17,773 nucleotides of DNA from DATDPY01 sp964395765 (GTDB taxonomy: Bacteria; Bacteroidota; Bacteroidia; Cytophagales; Cyclobacteriaceae), in the NCBI GenBank assembly GCA_964395765.1, contig CAYNCU010000073.1, positions 1 through 17,773 of the forward strand. Reading direction: 5' to 3'. The position numbers were made by a program, and so were the translations under genes. The number at the start of each line of letters is the position of its first letter. Positions within the stretch are counted from its first letter, which is position 1. Below, in pieces: positions 7,697 through 15,229 of the stretch. Below the pieces are notes generated by a model. That model did not search any database. It was not told the DNA's origin and saw only the letters and a program-made list of their open reading frames with translations.

Positions 7697-8428
7697 CTAT
7701 CGGAGATCATAACTAATGCCGACATTCCAATTGAATCCCGGCCATGGTGAAATATTACTTTGGATGGCTTGGGTTGCCTGGAAAAATATTGAAACGGGAA
7801 TATTACGTAAAGAGAAAGCGATTTTGGGGGTAATAAATACCCCGTCATTTTCACCGGTGTAATTAATATAGAAAAGCATGATGTTAACCCCGGCTAAGCC
7901 CTTTTTCCCGATAGGAATTTCCGACCGGTCATAGGTCAGGCAAATGAAGTGGCCGCTAAGACTTCCGGTTTCCTGGCCATTATCGCTCCAGTAATCCAGT
8001 GAAAAGGTTGAAGCGGAAGAAAACTTATAAATTGCTGTCATTGAAAAGGCAAAATATCTTTCCGCTTTCAGTATTTCAATGCCGTTTATGCTTAACCCGG
8101 AACAATAAGTACTGAAATTAACGCCCGCTTTCAGGTCGAATTTAGGGCGGGCAATAATTTTATAATGAAACCAGTTATCAATGAACCAGGGCTTCATTGC
8201 GAGACCGTAAGCAAGAACCGGATCATAGCTGAATCTTCCTTTTACAAGGTTCACCGAACAAATAAATGCAGGCTTGCCAAGTGAAAATGCCGGAATGGAC
8301 GCTATGCCATTACTGTTTAAACTGAAAGAGGCATCAGGCTCGATTAATTTTTTATGTTCACCCTGTTTTTCCTGTGAATAGGTGATGGAGGATATAAAGA
8401 CGAACAGTAAACTGATTGTAATTCTCAT
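7697..8428 (-). CDS. Probable outer-membrane beta-barrel protein, unknown function, 243 aa
   Basis: A secreted protein with a signal peptide (MRITISLLFVFISSITYSQ, cleavage probably near residue 19). The mature part is built of alternating polar and hydrophobic stretches with many aromatic residues, for example 'FSYDPVLAYGLAMKPWFIDNWFHYKI', 'YFAFSMTAIYKF' and 'GVNIMLFYINYT'. It ends in an aromatic-containing strand (NWNVGISYDLR), as expected for a beta-barrel of about 8-12 strands. The motif 'NSNGIASIPAFSLGKPAFI' recalls a family of uncharacterised Bacteroidota outer-membrane proteins. It is transcribed alone, converging on the TonB-C lipoprotein gene and diverging from mprF. No substrate or partner can be inferred. 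Secretion is well supported; the barrel fold is inferred from composition. Confidence 0.75.
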   Translation of the reverse strand: MRITISLLFVFISSITYSQEKQGEHKKLIEPDASFSLNSNGIASIPAFSLGKPAFICSVNLVKGRFSYDPVLAYGLAMKPWFIDNWFHYKIIARPKFDLKAGVNFSTYCSGLSINGIEILKAERYFAFSMTAIYKFSSASTFSLDYWSDNGQETGSLSGHFICLTYDRSEIPIGKKGLAGVNIMLFYINYTGENDGVFITPKIAFSLRNIPVSIFFQATQAIQSNISPWPGFNWNVGISYDLR

Positions 8429-8871
8429 ATTATTTTTTTATTGTATAAACAGTTCAGATATTCAAGGCAAATCCGCTTGCTCCTCTACCTTTGAATCAGT
8501 AATATTTTTTTCAATGCCCTTCTTCGGGTTATGCCTATCTTAAAAAATCAATTCCCAAATTAAATCCGGTCCTCATATGCAATATGTCAAAAAAATAAAC
8601 CCGGTTATGAAAAAAATTCTTTCAGTATATCGGTTATAAAGTTTAATCAAATTAGAAATAGAATCAAGAATAAAAGACTTAAATTACACGAATCGTTTTT
8701 TATTTGTATTAATAAACTTAAATACACTTCAATTCCTCTTAATTTGCAATAGATGCAGGCTGAACTTTATAATTTATAAAATCGAAAAATCGGAACAAAC
8801 CAATCATAATCAAAATATTCAAGGCGTTGCTTGTTAGATTTGCTTATCGGAATTATTTCCGGGTTTAAATT
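8429..8871. other. Divergent intergenic region upstream of mprF
   Basis: This is 443 bp of very AT-rich sequence between the divergent genes at 8428 and 8872. It should hold promoters for both. The only good consensus match I see is the TAGATTTG box at 8835-8842. Weaker relatives (TTTATTTG near 8700, TTAATTTG near 8738) are also present. No RNA gene or riboswitch fold was recognised. Confidence 0.6.
8835..8842 (+). promoter_or_regulatory. Candidate -7 promoter box for mprF
   Basis: TAGATTTG matches the Bacteroidota primary sigma factor -7 consensus TAnnTTTG. It lies 29 bp before the mprF ATG, leaving a 5' leader of roughly 20-25 nt. No matching TTG-type -33 element is seen at the expected spacing, so support is moderate. 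Confidence 0.4.
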
Positions 8872-11466
8872 ATGAAATTATTCAGGAAAGAAAGCTTTCA
8901 ATATATCAAAGACAACGGGAAACTCATCTCCCAGATCATCCTGGCCGTTTTTTTTATTGCTCTGGCCATCTGGTTTTTCCGGCATGAGCGGCCTGAAGTC
9001 CAAAAGATCCAGCAAACCCTCATCAATGGTGATAAGTGGTGGGTGCTGGCCGGAATTCTGTTCGTGATCCTTTATATTGTTTGCCAGGGACTGATGTATG
9101 TTGCCTCCTTTGCCGCGGTCGGCAGCCGCTTGAATCTGGGTGACGCAGTAATATTATTCCTCAAAAGAAATTTTATATCCGTATTCCTTCCGGCCGGCGG
9201 TGTTTCATCACTGGCTTTTTTTAACAGGGATGTTGAAAAAACCGGCATCAACAAGACCAAGGCTTATTTTGCTTCTTCCATCTATGGATTTGTAGGGATA
9301 CTATCGGTGGTAGTACTGGCGATACCGGCATTTACATTTGCTATTTTCACCGGGCAGGTTGATACCGTAAAATGGATTGAACTTGCTGCCGTTGTGATTT
9401 TATTATTTCTTTTATTGCTGGTATATTATTCGATCGTTAAAAACGGGATCTTTTATAAATGGATTTTGAAAATTTTCCCGTCAGCGGAATTTTTCATAAA
9501 TGATCTGAAAAATAATAATATTAATAAACGGCAATTGTGGATTACTATCGGCTATTCCATTCTTGTCGATATCGTCGGCATCAGTCATATTTATATAGCC
9601 TCGGCCGCCCTTCATTATTCCGTTTCATTTCTTACGGCATTAATTGTTTACGTGGTCGTAGTAATATTCCTTATCATTCAGCCATTCCTGCGGGGGCTGG
9701 GGGCTATTGAATTTTCAATGACCTATGTTTTGGTGCAGGCCGGCCTCGGTGAGGTACAGGCGATCGCCATCACGCTTCTTTTCAGGTTCTTTGAATTCTG
9801 GCTCCCCCTCGTGGCGGGAATTATAAGCTTCCTGGTTAAAGTGGATAAGCTGTTGATGAGGATTCTTCCAGCAATTCTTCTTTTCCTTTTAGGGATTGTA
9901 AATATCATATCCGTGCTCACACCGGCATTGCCGGAAAGGTTAAGAGTACTACGACAAATTTTCATCCCCGACGTCATTTATCTATCCAATACATTCGTGC
10001 TCATCACCGGACTTTTTCTCCTGGTTACCGCTGCTTTCATGATGAAGGGTTTGAGGATGGCATGGTGGTTTTCACTGGTTCTTAGTGTCGGTTCTTTTTT
10101 CGGGCATATTATTAAAGGTATCGATTTTGAAGAAGCTTCGATTGCTTTACTCGTTATCATTATTCTTTACGTTACCAGGAAAGAATATTATGTGAAACAT
10201 AATCCCAAATTAAGGTCGGTTGGTTTGCAGACCGCTCTTTTAAGTGTAGCGGCTGTATTGGTATTCGGAACCGTGGGTTTTTACTTCCTCGATAAAAAAC
10301 ATTTTCATATTGACTTCAGCTTGTTGCAATCGATCCGTTACACCCTGCAGAATTATTTCCTGGTCGGAAGCGCCGACCTCATCCCGCATGATAGACTGGC
10401 CCTGAATTTTATTTTAATCATTAAGATCAGCGGATTCGGATCGCTCGCTTTCCTCGTGTATTCTCTGGTCCGGCCGTACGTAATTAAAATGGCCCCCTCC
10501 GAAGAGGAAATAAAGCGCGCTAAATTTATGGTTGATAAATTCGGCCATTCTCCGCTTGATTATTTCAAAACCTACTTCGATAAAATGATTTTTGCCCCCG
10601 GGCATCTGAATGCCTTTATCGCTTACCGGGTAAGCGGAAATTTTGCCATTGCCCTGGAAGATCCTGTGGCAGAAAGCGTGGAGGACATGAAACAATGCAT
10701 CCGCGAATTTGGCCGTTATTGTTATGAGAATGGAGTTAAGGATTTGTACCACAGGGTTCCGAAAGGTAGCCTTCCGGTTTATTATGAACTTTCAAAGAAA
10801 AGCCTGTTCCTGGGACAGGAGGCGGTAGTCGATCTTACTGCTTTTTCCCTCGAAGGAAGAGATAAAAAGCCGATCCGGAATGCCCTGAATAAAGTATCGG
10901 AAAGGGGATTTTTCGCAAGGATTAATGAAGCCCCTTTAAACGACGGATTGGTTCAGAAACTCAGGGCGGTAAGCGATGACTGGCTCAAGACCAACCAGCG
11001 CGATGAACTTATTTTTGCCCAGGGAATGTTCCTGGAAGAGGAAATCAAATATCAGACTGTTATCACCGTAGAAAACAAGGAGGAAAAAGTAGTCGCCTTT
11101 GTCAATATCATCCCGGATTATGTTGAAAATGAAGGAACCTATGACCTGGTGAGGAAAACGGCCGACTCACCCAACGGAACCATGGATTTCCTGATGATTG
11201 AGCTTTTTAAATATTTCACTTCCCAGGGTATCCGTTTCATTAACCTGGGTATTGCTCCTCTTTCCGGACTGGAGGTGGCCCAATCCTTTCCCGAGCGTTC
11301 CATGAAATTCGCTTACGAAAAGATCCGTTCATTTTCCCATTACCGCGGTCAGCGGGAATATAAGGAGAAGTTCAACCCGGTCTGGTCCGATCAATACCTG
11401 ATTTATAACCACGATTATGATCTATTGCAGGCTCCAATGGTACTTTCCAATGTAATTAAGTTGTAA
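8872..11466 (+). CDS. mprF: MprF-like bifunctional phosphatidylglycerol aminoacyltransferase/flippase, 864 aa
   Basis: The length and two-part layout fit MprF. Residues 1-535 are an integral membrane domain with about 14 hydrophobic segments, including the flippase-type signature 'FLPAGGVSSLAFFNRDVEKTG' region (105-125). Residues 540-864 form the cytosolic DUF2156/LPG-synthase domain, with 'FALEDPVAES' (like IALEDP, 593-602), 'EGRDKKPIRNALNKV' (661-675), 'DLVRKTADSPNGTMDFLM' (758-775) and 'NLGIAPLSGL' (791-800). In characterised members this domain moves an amino acid from aminoacyl-tRNA onto phosphatidylglycerol, and the membrane domain flips the product, reducing negative surface charge and sensitivity to cationic peptides. 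The amino acid used here cannot be told from sequence. It is followed after 135 bp by the TetR operon; whether the two are functionally linked is unknown. The ATG at 8872 fits the family start. Confidence 0.88.
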   Translation: MKLFRKESFQYIKDNGKLISQIILAVFFIALAIWFFRHERPEVQKIQQTLINGDKWWVLAGILFVILYIVCQGLMYVASFAAVGSRLNLGDAVILFLKRNFISVFLPAGGVSSLAFFNRDVEKTGINKTKAYFASSIYGFVGILSVVVLAIPAFTFAIFTGQVDTVKWIELAAVVILLFLLLLVYYSIVKNGIFYKWILKIFPSAEFFINDLKNNNINKRQLWITIGYSILVDIVGISHIYIASAALHYSVSFLTALIVYVVVVIFLIIQPFLRGLGAIEFSMTYVLVQAGLGEVQAIAITLLFRFFEFWLPLVAGIISFLVKVDKLLMRILPAILLFLLGIVNIISVLTPALPERLRVLRQIFIPDVIYLSNTFVLITGLFLLVTAAFMMKGLRMAWWFSLVLSVGSFFGHIIKGIDFEEASIALLVIIILYVTRKEYYVKHNPKLRSVGLQTALLSVAAVLVFGTVGFYFLDKKHFHIDFSLLQSIRYTLQNYFLVGSADLIPHDRLALNFILIIKISGFGSLAFLVYSLVRPYVIKMAPSEEEIKRAKFMVDKFGHSPLDYFKTYFDKMIFAPGHLNAFIAYRVSGNFAIALEDPVAESVEDMKQCIREFGRYCYENGVKDLYHRVPKGSLPVYYELSKKSLFLGQEAVVDLTAFSLEGRDKKPIRNALNKVSERGFFARINEAPLNDGLVQKLRAVSDDWLKTNQRDELIFAQGMFLEEEIKYQTVITVENKEEKVVAFVNIIPDYVENEGTYDLVRKTADSPNGTMDFLMIELFKYFTSQGIRFINLGIAPLSGLEVAQSFPERSMKFAYEKIRSFSHYRGQREYKEKFNPVWSDQYLIYNHDYDLLQAPMVLSNVIKL

Positions 11467-11546
11467 AATATTGATTAACAACTAGTTATAATTTTATTAT
11501 TCAAATCGAAACCCTTAATCCTTATTATACGTATCTATAAATAATT

Positions 11547-11578
11547 TACGATTTAAGTAAAATAATGTATAAATCGTA
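11547..11578. promoter_or_regulatory. Inverted repeat, candidate TetR-family operator
   Basis: Two perfect 9-bp arms, TACGATTTA (11547-11555) and TAAATCGTA (11570-11578), are separated by 14 bp. The left arm covers the expected -33 position and the right arm runs into the candidate -7 box at 11577, so a bound repressor would block the promoter. Shorter palindromes with the same CGTAT core flank it: ATACGTAT at 11527-11534 and GTATAC at 11595-11600. The regulator gene begins 23 bp downstream, which suggests autoregulation. Confidence 0.5.
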
Positions 11579-11584
11579 TATTTG
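11577..11584 (+). promoter_or_regulatory. Candidate -7 promoter box for the TetR/Lol-like operon
   Basis: TATATTTG matches the Bacteroidota TAnnTTTG consensus, 17 bp before the ATG of the regulator gene. A partial -33 match (TTTA at 11552-11555) sits about 21 bp upstream, within the left arm of the inverted repeat. It would give a very short leader. Confidence 0.5.
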
Positions 11585-11601
11585 TTAAAATTTCGTATAC
11601 A

Positions 11602-12192
11602 ATGGCACAAAACGGGAATTTATCTGAAAATAAAAAATACCAGCACCTAATTTCCACCGCCCATGATCTTTTCTGGAAACATGGATTCAAAAGGGTGACC
11701 ATTGAGGAAATCTGTCATGCGGCTGGCGTCAGTAAAATGACTTATTATAAATTTTTTCCGAATAAAATCGAGCTCGCTAAAACCGTGTTCAATAAAGTTA
11801 TTGATGAAGGTGTATCGGCCTTTCATAATTTAATGATTTCAGACATTTCCCGTGAAGAAAAAATCAAAAAGATATTATTAATGAAATTTGAAGGGACGAA
11901 CAATATCAGCCAGGAATTCCTGCGTGATTTTTACAATCATTCGGATAGTGAGCTGGCCAGGTTCGTAGAGAGTAAAATTCAAGAGGTGTATGAAGGGGCC
12001 CGTTCTGAATTCAGGCTGGCGCAGCGAAACGGGTTGTTCAGAAAAGATATTAACATGGATTTCTATTTCAATCTCACCTTAAGGATCGATTATGCCGACC
12101 CATCGCTGGCAAAGTTTTTTAAGACCCCTCAGGAAATGGTGATGGCGGTAGTAGATCTTTTCCTGTATGGAATTTCTCCGCGTGAAAAATGA
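11602..12192 (+). CDS. TetR/AcrR-family transcriptional regulator, 196 aa
   Basis: The N-terminal DNA-binding domain (about residues 10-60) has the TetR helix-turn-helix pattern 'TIEEICHAAGVSKMTYYKFF' (33-52), preceded by the first helix 'LISTAHDLFWKHGFKRV'. The C-terminal helical half (65-196) is the ligand-binding and dimerisation region and shows no recognisable subfamily motif. Members are usually repressors released by a small hydrophobic or amphipathic ligand. It is the first gene of the six-gene unit, and its stop overlaps the next start (ATGA). An inverted repeat lies over its promoter. Control of its own operon is therefore likely, and control of mprF just upstream is possible. The ligand is unknown. 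Confidence 0.92.
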   Translation: MAQNGNLSENKKYQHLISTAHDLFWKHGFKRVTIEEICHAAGVSKMTYYKFFPNKIELAKTVFNKVIDEGVSAFHNLMISDISREEKIKKILLMKFEGTNNISQEFLRDFYNHSDSELARFVESKIQEVYEGARSEFRLAQRNGLFRKDINMDFYFNLTLRIDYADPSLAKFFKTPQEMVMAVVDLFLYGISPREK

Positions 12193-13334
12193 ATGCCATT
12201 CAAAAATATATTGTGATCATAGGGCTACTTCAGCTTTGTTCTTATAACAGCTTTGCCCAGGACTCCCTGTCCTTTTCCGGCGAACTGATCGGCTGGACCA
12301 ATATTAATACGGGTAATGAGCTCCCGGTATGGTTCGGGGGCAGATATATTCCTGAACTCGACTATGGGATCCGTTTTCCTAAAAATAAATTGATTGACTT
12401 TGAAGCCTCCGCCAATATTTACGGAACTTTGGGATTTCACCCTTTTGATAGTGTTAACACTAGTGGAAGGATAAAGCCTTACAGGATTTGGGCAAGATAT
12501 TCTACCCGTCAATTTGAATTACGGCTGGGCCTGCAGAAAATAAATTTCGGTTCGGCAAATATTTTACGGCCCTTGATGTGGTTTGACCAGATTGATCCGC
12601 GCGATCCGCTTCAGTTGACCGACGGGGTTTGGGGTGCCCTGGGCCGCTATTATTTTTTAAATAATGCCAATATATGGTTATGGTGTCTTTACGGCAACAA
12701 GAATCCAAAGGGATGGGAGTTCGCAGGGACTTCTAAAAATTATCCTGAATTGGGCGGAAGGTTTCAATACCCGGTTCCCAGGGGGGAAGTTGCCGTCTCT
12801 TATCATCATCGCTATGTGGATACAAGCCCGCTGGAATCATCCCTGCCTGCTTATGAAAAAGCACCGGAAAACCGGCTGGGCCTTGACGGCCGGTTGGACC
12901 TGGGCATCGGACTGTGGTTTGAAGGGGCATGGGTTAATAATAAAGATAACCTTGGAATTTATACGAATCAGAAGTTTTTTAATATTGGCGCCGATAATAC
13001 TTTCGGGATCGGCAATGGAATTCATGCGGTGGTGGAACAATTATTGGTTTCATACAGCGAAAAATTTTCCCCCTGGACTAACGGTATTTCCTTTACCGGG
13101 TTAACTTTATCCTACCCGGCTGGAATATTCGATAACCTGAGCGCTATTTTTTATTACGATTGGACGCATCGCTCACTATACAATTTCTTTTACTGGCAAC
13201 GGCAGTTTGATAAAATCACTTTATATCTTATGATCTATTGGAATCCCCGGAATTATAAAATACCATTAACGACCGGTTCTGAAAATTTATATGGCGGCAA
13301 GGGGATCCAACTTATGTTTGTTTTCAATCATTAA
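12189..13334 (+). CDS. Outer-membrane beta-barrel protein of a Lol-like export operon, 381 aa
   Basis: A signal peptide (residues 1-23, ending SFAQ) precedes a mature domain of about 358 residues. It consists of amphipathic strands rich in Trp, Tyr and Phe and ends in a strand 'GIQLMFVFNH', as in an outer-membrane barrel of about 14-18 strands. The best landmark is 'RPLMWFDQIDPRDPLQLTDG' (127-146). It resembles the Arg-Pro, Asp-Pro-Arg-Asp signature of DUF1302- or alginate-export-like porins that accompany lipid-type exporters in other bacteria; that comparison is from memory. The start overlaps the TetR stop by 4 bp and the ATPase gene begins 7 bp after its stop, so it belongs to the same transcript. 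I infer that it is the outer-membrane acceptor or exit for the cargo handled by the downstream ABC and LolA-like proteins. The specific function is unproven. Confidence 0.78.
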   Translation: MNAIQKYIVIIGLLQLCSYNSFAQDSLSFSGELIGWTNINTGNELPVWFGGRYIPELDYGIRFPKNKLIDFEASANIYGTLGFHPFDSVNTSGRIKPYRIWARYSTRQFELRLGLQKINFGSANILRPLMWFDQIDPRDPLQLTDGVWGALGRYYFLNNANIWLWCLYGNKNPKGWEFAGTSKNYPELGGRFQYPVPRGEVAVSYHHRYVDTSPLESSLPAYEKAPENRLGLDGRLDLGIGLWFEGAWVNNKDNLGIYTNQKFFNIGADNTFGIGNGIHAVVEQLLVSYSEKFSPWTNGISFTGLTLSYPAGIFDNLSAIFYYDWTHRSLYNFFYWQRQFDKITLYLMIYWNPRNYKIPLTTGSENLYGGKGIQLMFVFNH

Positions 13335-13341
13335 AAATCAT

Positions 13342-14049
13342 ATGGAAAATTCATCAATAATCTCCATTCACCAACTCGTCAAACGCTTCCCGATGGGTAA
13401 GGGTGAATTTACGGCCTTGAAAAATATCAACCTCGATTTCCATGAAGGGGAATTTACAGGACTGGTCGGTCCTAGTGGCTCCGGGAAGACTACTTTATTA
13501 AATATAATCGGTTCGCTCGATGTGCCGACAGAAGGAGAGGCTGTTGTTTTGGGAAATTCAATTAAGAACCTGAGCGCAAAACAGGCAGCAAAACTCAGGA
13601 AACAAAATCTCGGCTTCATTTTCCAGAGTTATAACTTGCTGAATGTACATACGGTTTATGAAAATGTTGAATTTCCTTTGCTATTACTGGATTTTTCAGG
13701 AAGCGTAAGAAACAAAATGGTGATGGATGCGCTCGAATGGGTAGGATTGACGGATAAGGTAAAATCCAAGCCGCCGCAACTCTCGGGGGGTGAGTGTCAG
13801 CGGGTGGCCATTGCCAGGGCTATGGTAAAAAAACCATCACTCGTTTTGGCCGATGAGCCGACAGCAAACCTGGATGCAGCAAATTCCCATAATATTCTTA
13901 AAACCATGGAATCGTTGAACAGGGAATTGAAGACAACCTTCCTTTTCGCAACTCATGATGAAAAGGTGATCGGTTACTTACGCAGGAAAATTTTTCTCGT
14001 CGACGGAAAAGTAGACAAAGACGAATCTGTCACCCACTTAAATCATTAA
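13342..14049 (+). CDS. ABC transporter ATPase, LolD/MacB-N type, 235 aa
   Basis: A single nucleotide-binding domain with every core motif: Walker A GPSGSGKT (43-50), Q-loop Gln95 in 'GFIFQS', signature LSGGE (147-151), Walker B LVLADEP (167-173) with catalytic Glu172, D-loop 'ANLDAA' and switch His205 in 'ATHDE'. The residue after LSGGE is Cys where most relatives have Gln (LSGGQQQR), a mild peculiarity. The sequence type (aromatic 'FTALKNINL', 'QSYNLLNVHTVYENVEFPL') places it with the LolD/MacB/FtsE group that powers FtsX-family permeases. The ATG at 13342 is preferred over a further-upstream in-frame start at 13291 because the latter lies inside the barrel gene and adds residues not found in the family. 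The permease gene follows after 4 bp. Confidence 0.93.
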   Translation: MENSSIISIHQLVKRFPMGKGEFTALKNINLDFHEGEFTGLVGPSGSGKTTLLNIIGSLDVPTEGEAVVLGNSIKNLSAKQAAKLRKQNLGFIFQSYNLLNVHTVYENVEFPLLLLDFSGSVRNKMVMDALEWVGLTDKVKSKPPQLSGGECQRVAIARAMVKKPSLVLADEPTANLDAANSHNILKTMESLNRELKTTFLFATHDEKVIGYLRRKIFLVDGKVDKDESVTHLNH

Positions 14050-14053
14050 GACG

Positions 14054-15229
14054 ATGAAACTAGCAATTAAATTGGCCTACCGGAACCTGATAGGCGCCGG
14101 TTTGAGAACGTGGCTGAACGTGATTGTCCTATCCTTTTCATTTGTGGTGATAATATATGCCAAGGGCATCCTGGTGGGTTGGGACCGGCAGGCGAAAAGA
14201 GATATGAAAAACTGGGAGATCGGCAACGGTCAATACTGGCAGGAATCTTATGATCCCTATGATCAGTTTACCCTTAGCGATGCACACGCTTTAATTCCCG
14301 CCTCCCTGAAACCTGAAATTGATAGTGGTGCATTAGTGCCGGAACTGATTACCCAGGGAACTATTTACCCGGAAGGCAGGATGCAGTCGGTCCTTATAAA
14401 AGGGATCGATCCGCAGCAGCGCCTGCTCAGGCTTCCGACACAAAAACTGGATACTGCCGTTGGAGCTGTCCCGGCCATTATCGGATCCAACATGGCAAAA
14501 GATAACCGGTTGAAAATTGGGGATTACGTTACCCTACGCTGGCGGGATACCAATGGGACCTTTGACGCAACGGATATAATTATTACCTCAATTTTTAATA
14601 CGAATGTCCCCACCGTTGATGTTTCACAGGTCTGGATCCCGCTTAAAAAGTTGCAATCCATGATGTCGCTCCCCGGAGAAGCTACTATAATAACCTACGG
14701 AGATAAGGATCAGTCACCGGCTCAGCTGTCAGGCTGGAAGTTAAAAACTTTTAAAGCACTGGTAGCCGATCTTGAAAAAATGATTAAAACAAAATCTGTA
14801 GGGCAATCTATCTTCTATTCCATTTTATTGCTTCTTGCCATGCTGGCGATATTCGATACGCAGGTTTTATCGATTTTCCGGAGACAAAAGGAAATAGGGA
14901 CCTATATCGCTCTCGGATACACACGGCATGAAGTGGTAGGACTCTTTACGGTGGAAGGAACCATGCATGCGATCCTGGCCGCAATAGCAGCCGCGATCTA
15001 TGGAATACCGCTTTTTATCTGGCAGGCAAAAACCGGTATTACCTTACCCGGGGATTACAGCAAATACGGCATCACAATGGCCAGTACAATGTATCCTGTA
15101 TACAGTGTCGGCCTGATCCTGACCACCACATTTATTGTATGCCTGACCACGGCAGTAGTAAGTTACCTGCCTTCAAGGAAAATAGCGAAAATGAATCCAA
15201 CAGAAGCTTTAAGGGGGAAATTACAATGA
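14054..15229 (+). CDS. FtsX-family ABC permease A (LolC/LolE-like), 391 aa
   Basis: The four-segment layout of LolC/LolE-type permeases is clear. Membrane segment 1 is at about 20-40. A periplasmic domain (about 42-248) includes the motif region 'MQSVLIKGIDPQQ' (110-122). A second membrane segment (252-272) precedes the cytoplasmic FtsX motif RRQKEIGTYIALGYT (276-290). Two more membrane segments lie near 300-322 and 351-371, and the family-typical ending is 'PSRKIAKMNPTEALRGK'. It has one FtsX domain, unlike the duplicated 800-residue permeases earlier in the window. It sits 4 bp after its ATPase and overlaps the next permease by 4 bp (ATGA), so the two permeases should be made together and probably form a heterodimer. 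The role inferred from family is ATP-driven extraction of a lipid or lipoprotein from the inner membrane. Confidence 0.9.
   Translation: MKLAIKLAYRNLIGAGLRTWLNVIVLSFSFVVIIYAKGILVGWDRQAKRDMKNWEIGNGQYWQESYDPYDQFTLSDAHALIPASLKPEIDSGALVPELITQGTIYPEGRMQSVLIKGIDPQQRLLRLPTQKLDTAVGAVPAIIGSNMAKDNRLKIGDYVTLRWRDTNGTFDATDIIITSIFNTNVPTVDVSQVWIPLKKLQSMMSLPGEATIITYGDKDQSPAQLSGWKLKTFKALVADLEKMIKTKSVGQSIFYSILLLLAMLAIFDTQVLSIFRRQKEIGTYIALGYTRHEVVGLFTVEGTMHAILAAIAAAIYGIPLFIWQAKTGITLPGDYSKYGITMASTMYPVYSVGLILTTTFIVCLTTAVVSYLPSRKIAKMNPTEALRGKLQ

Noticed and set aside
7531..7854. 107-codon open frame on the - strand across the convergent junction
   Set aside because: It overlaps the ends of two well-supported genes in other frames and has no recognisable domain.
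11459..11483. Possible terminator AGTTGT...ACAACT after mprF
   Set aside because: The stem is six AT-rich pairs with a 13-base loop, overlaps the stop codon and is not stable enough to call.
12664..13104. 146-codon open frame on the + strand inside the barrel gene
   Set aside because: It is a frame shadow of a gene with a clear signal peptide and operon context; no family features.
13291..13341. Longer N-terminus of the ABC ATPase starting at 13291
   Set aside because: It would overlap the barrel gene by 44 bp and add residues unlike any ATPase of this group; the ATG at 13342 fits the family.
15139..15225. Longer N-terminus of permease B starting inside permease A
   Set aside because: The added residues are a frame-shifted reading of permease A; the ATGA overlap at 15226 is the natural start.
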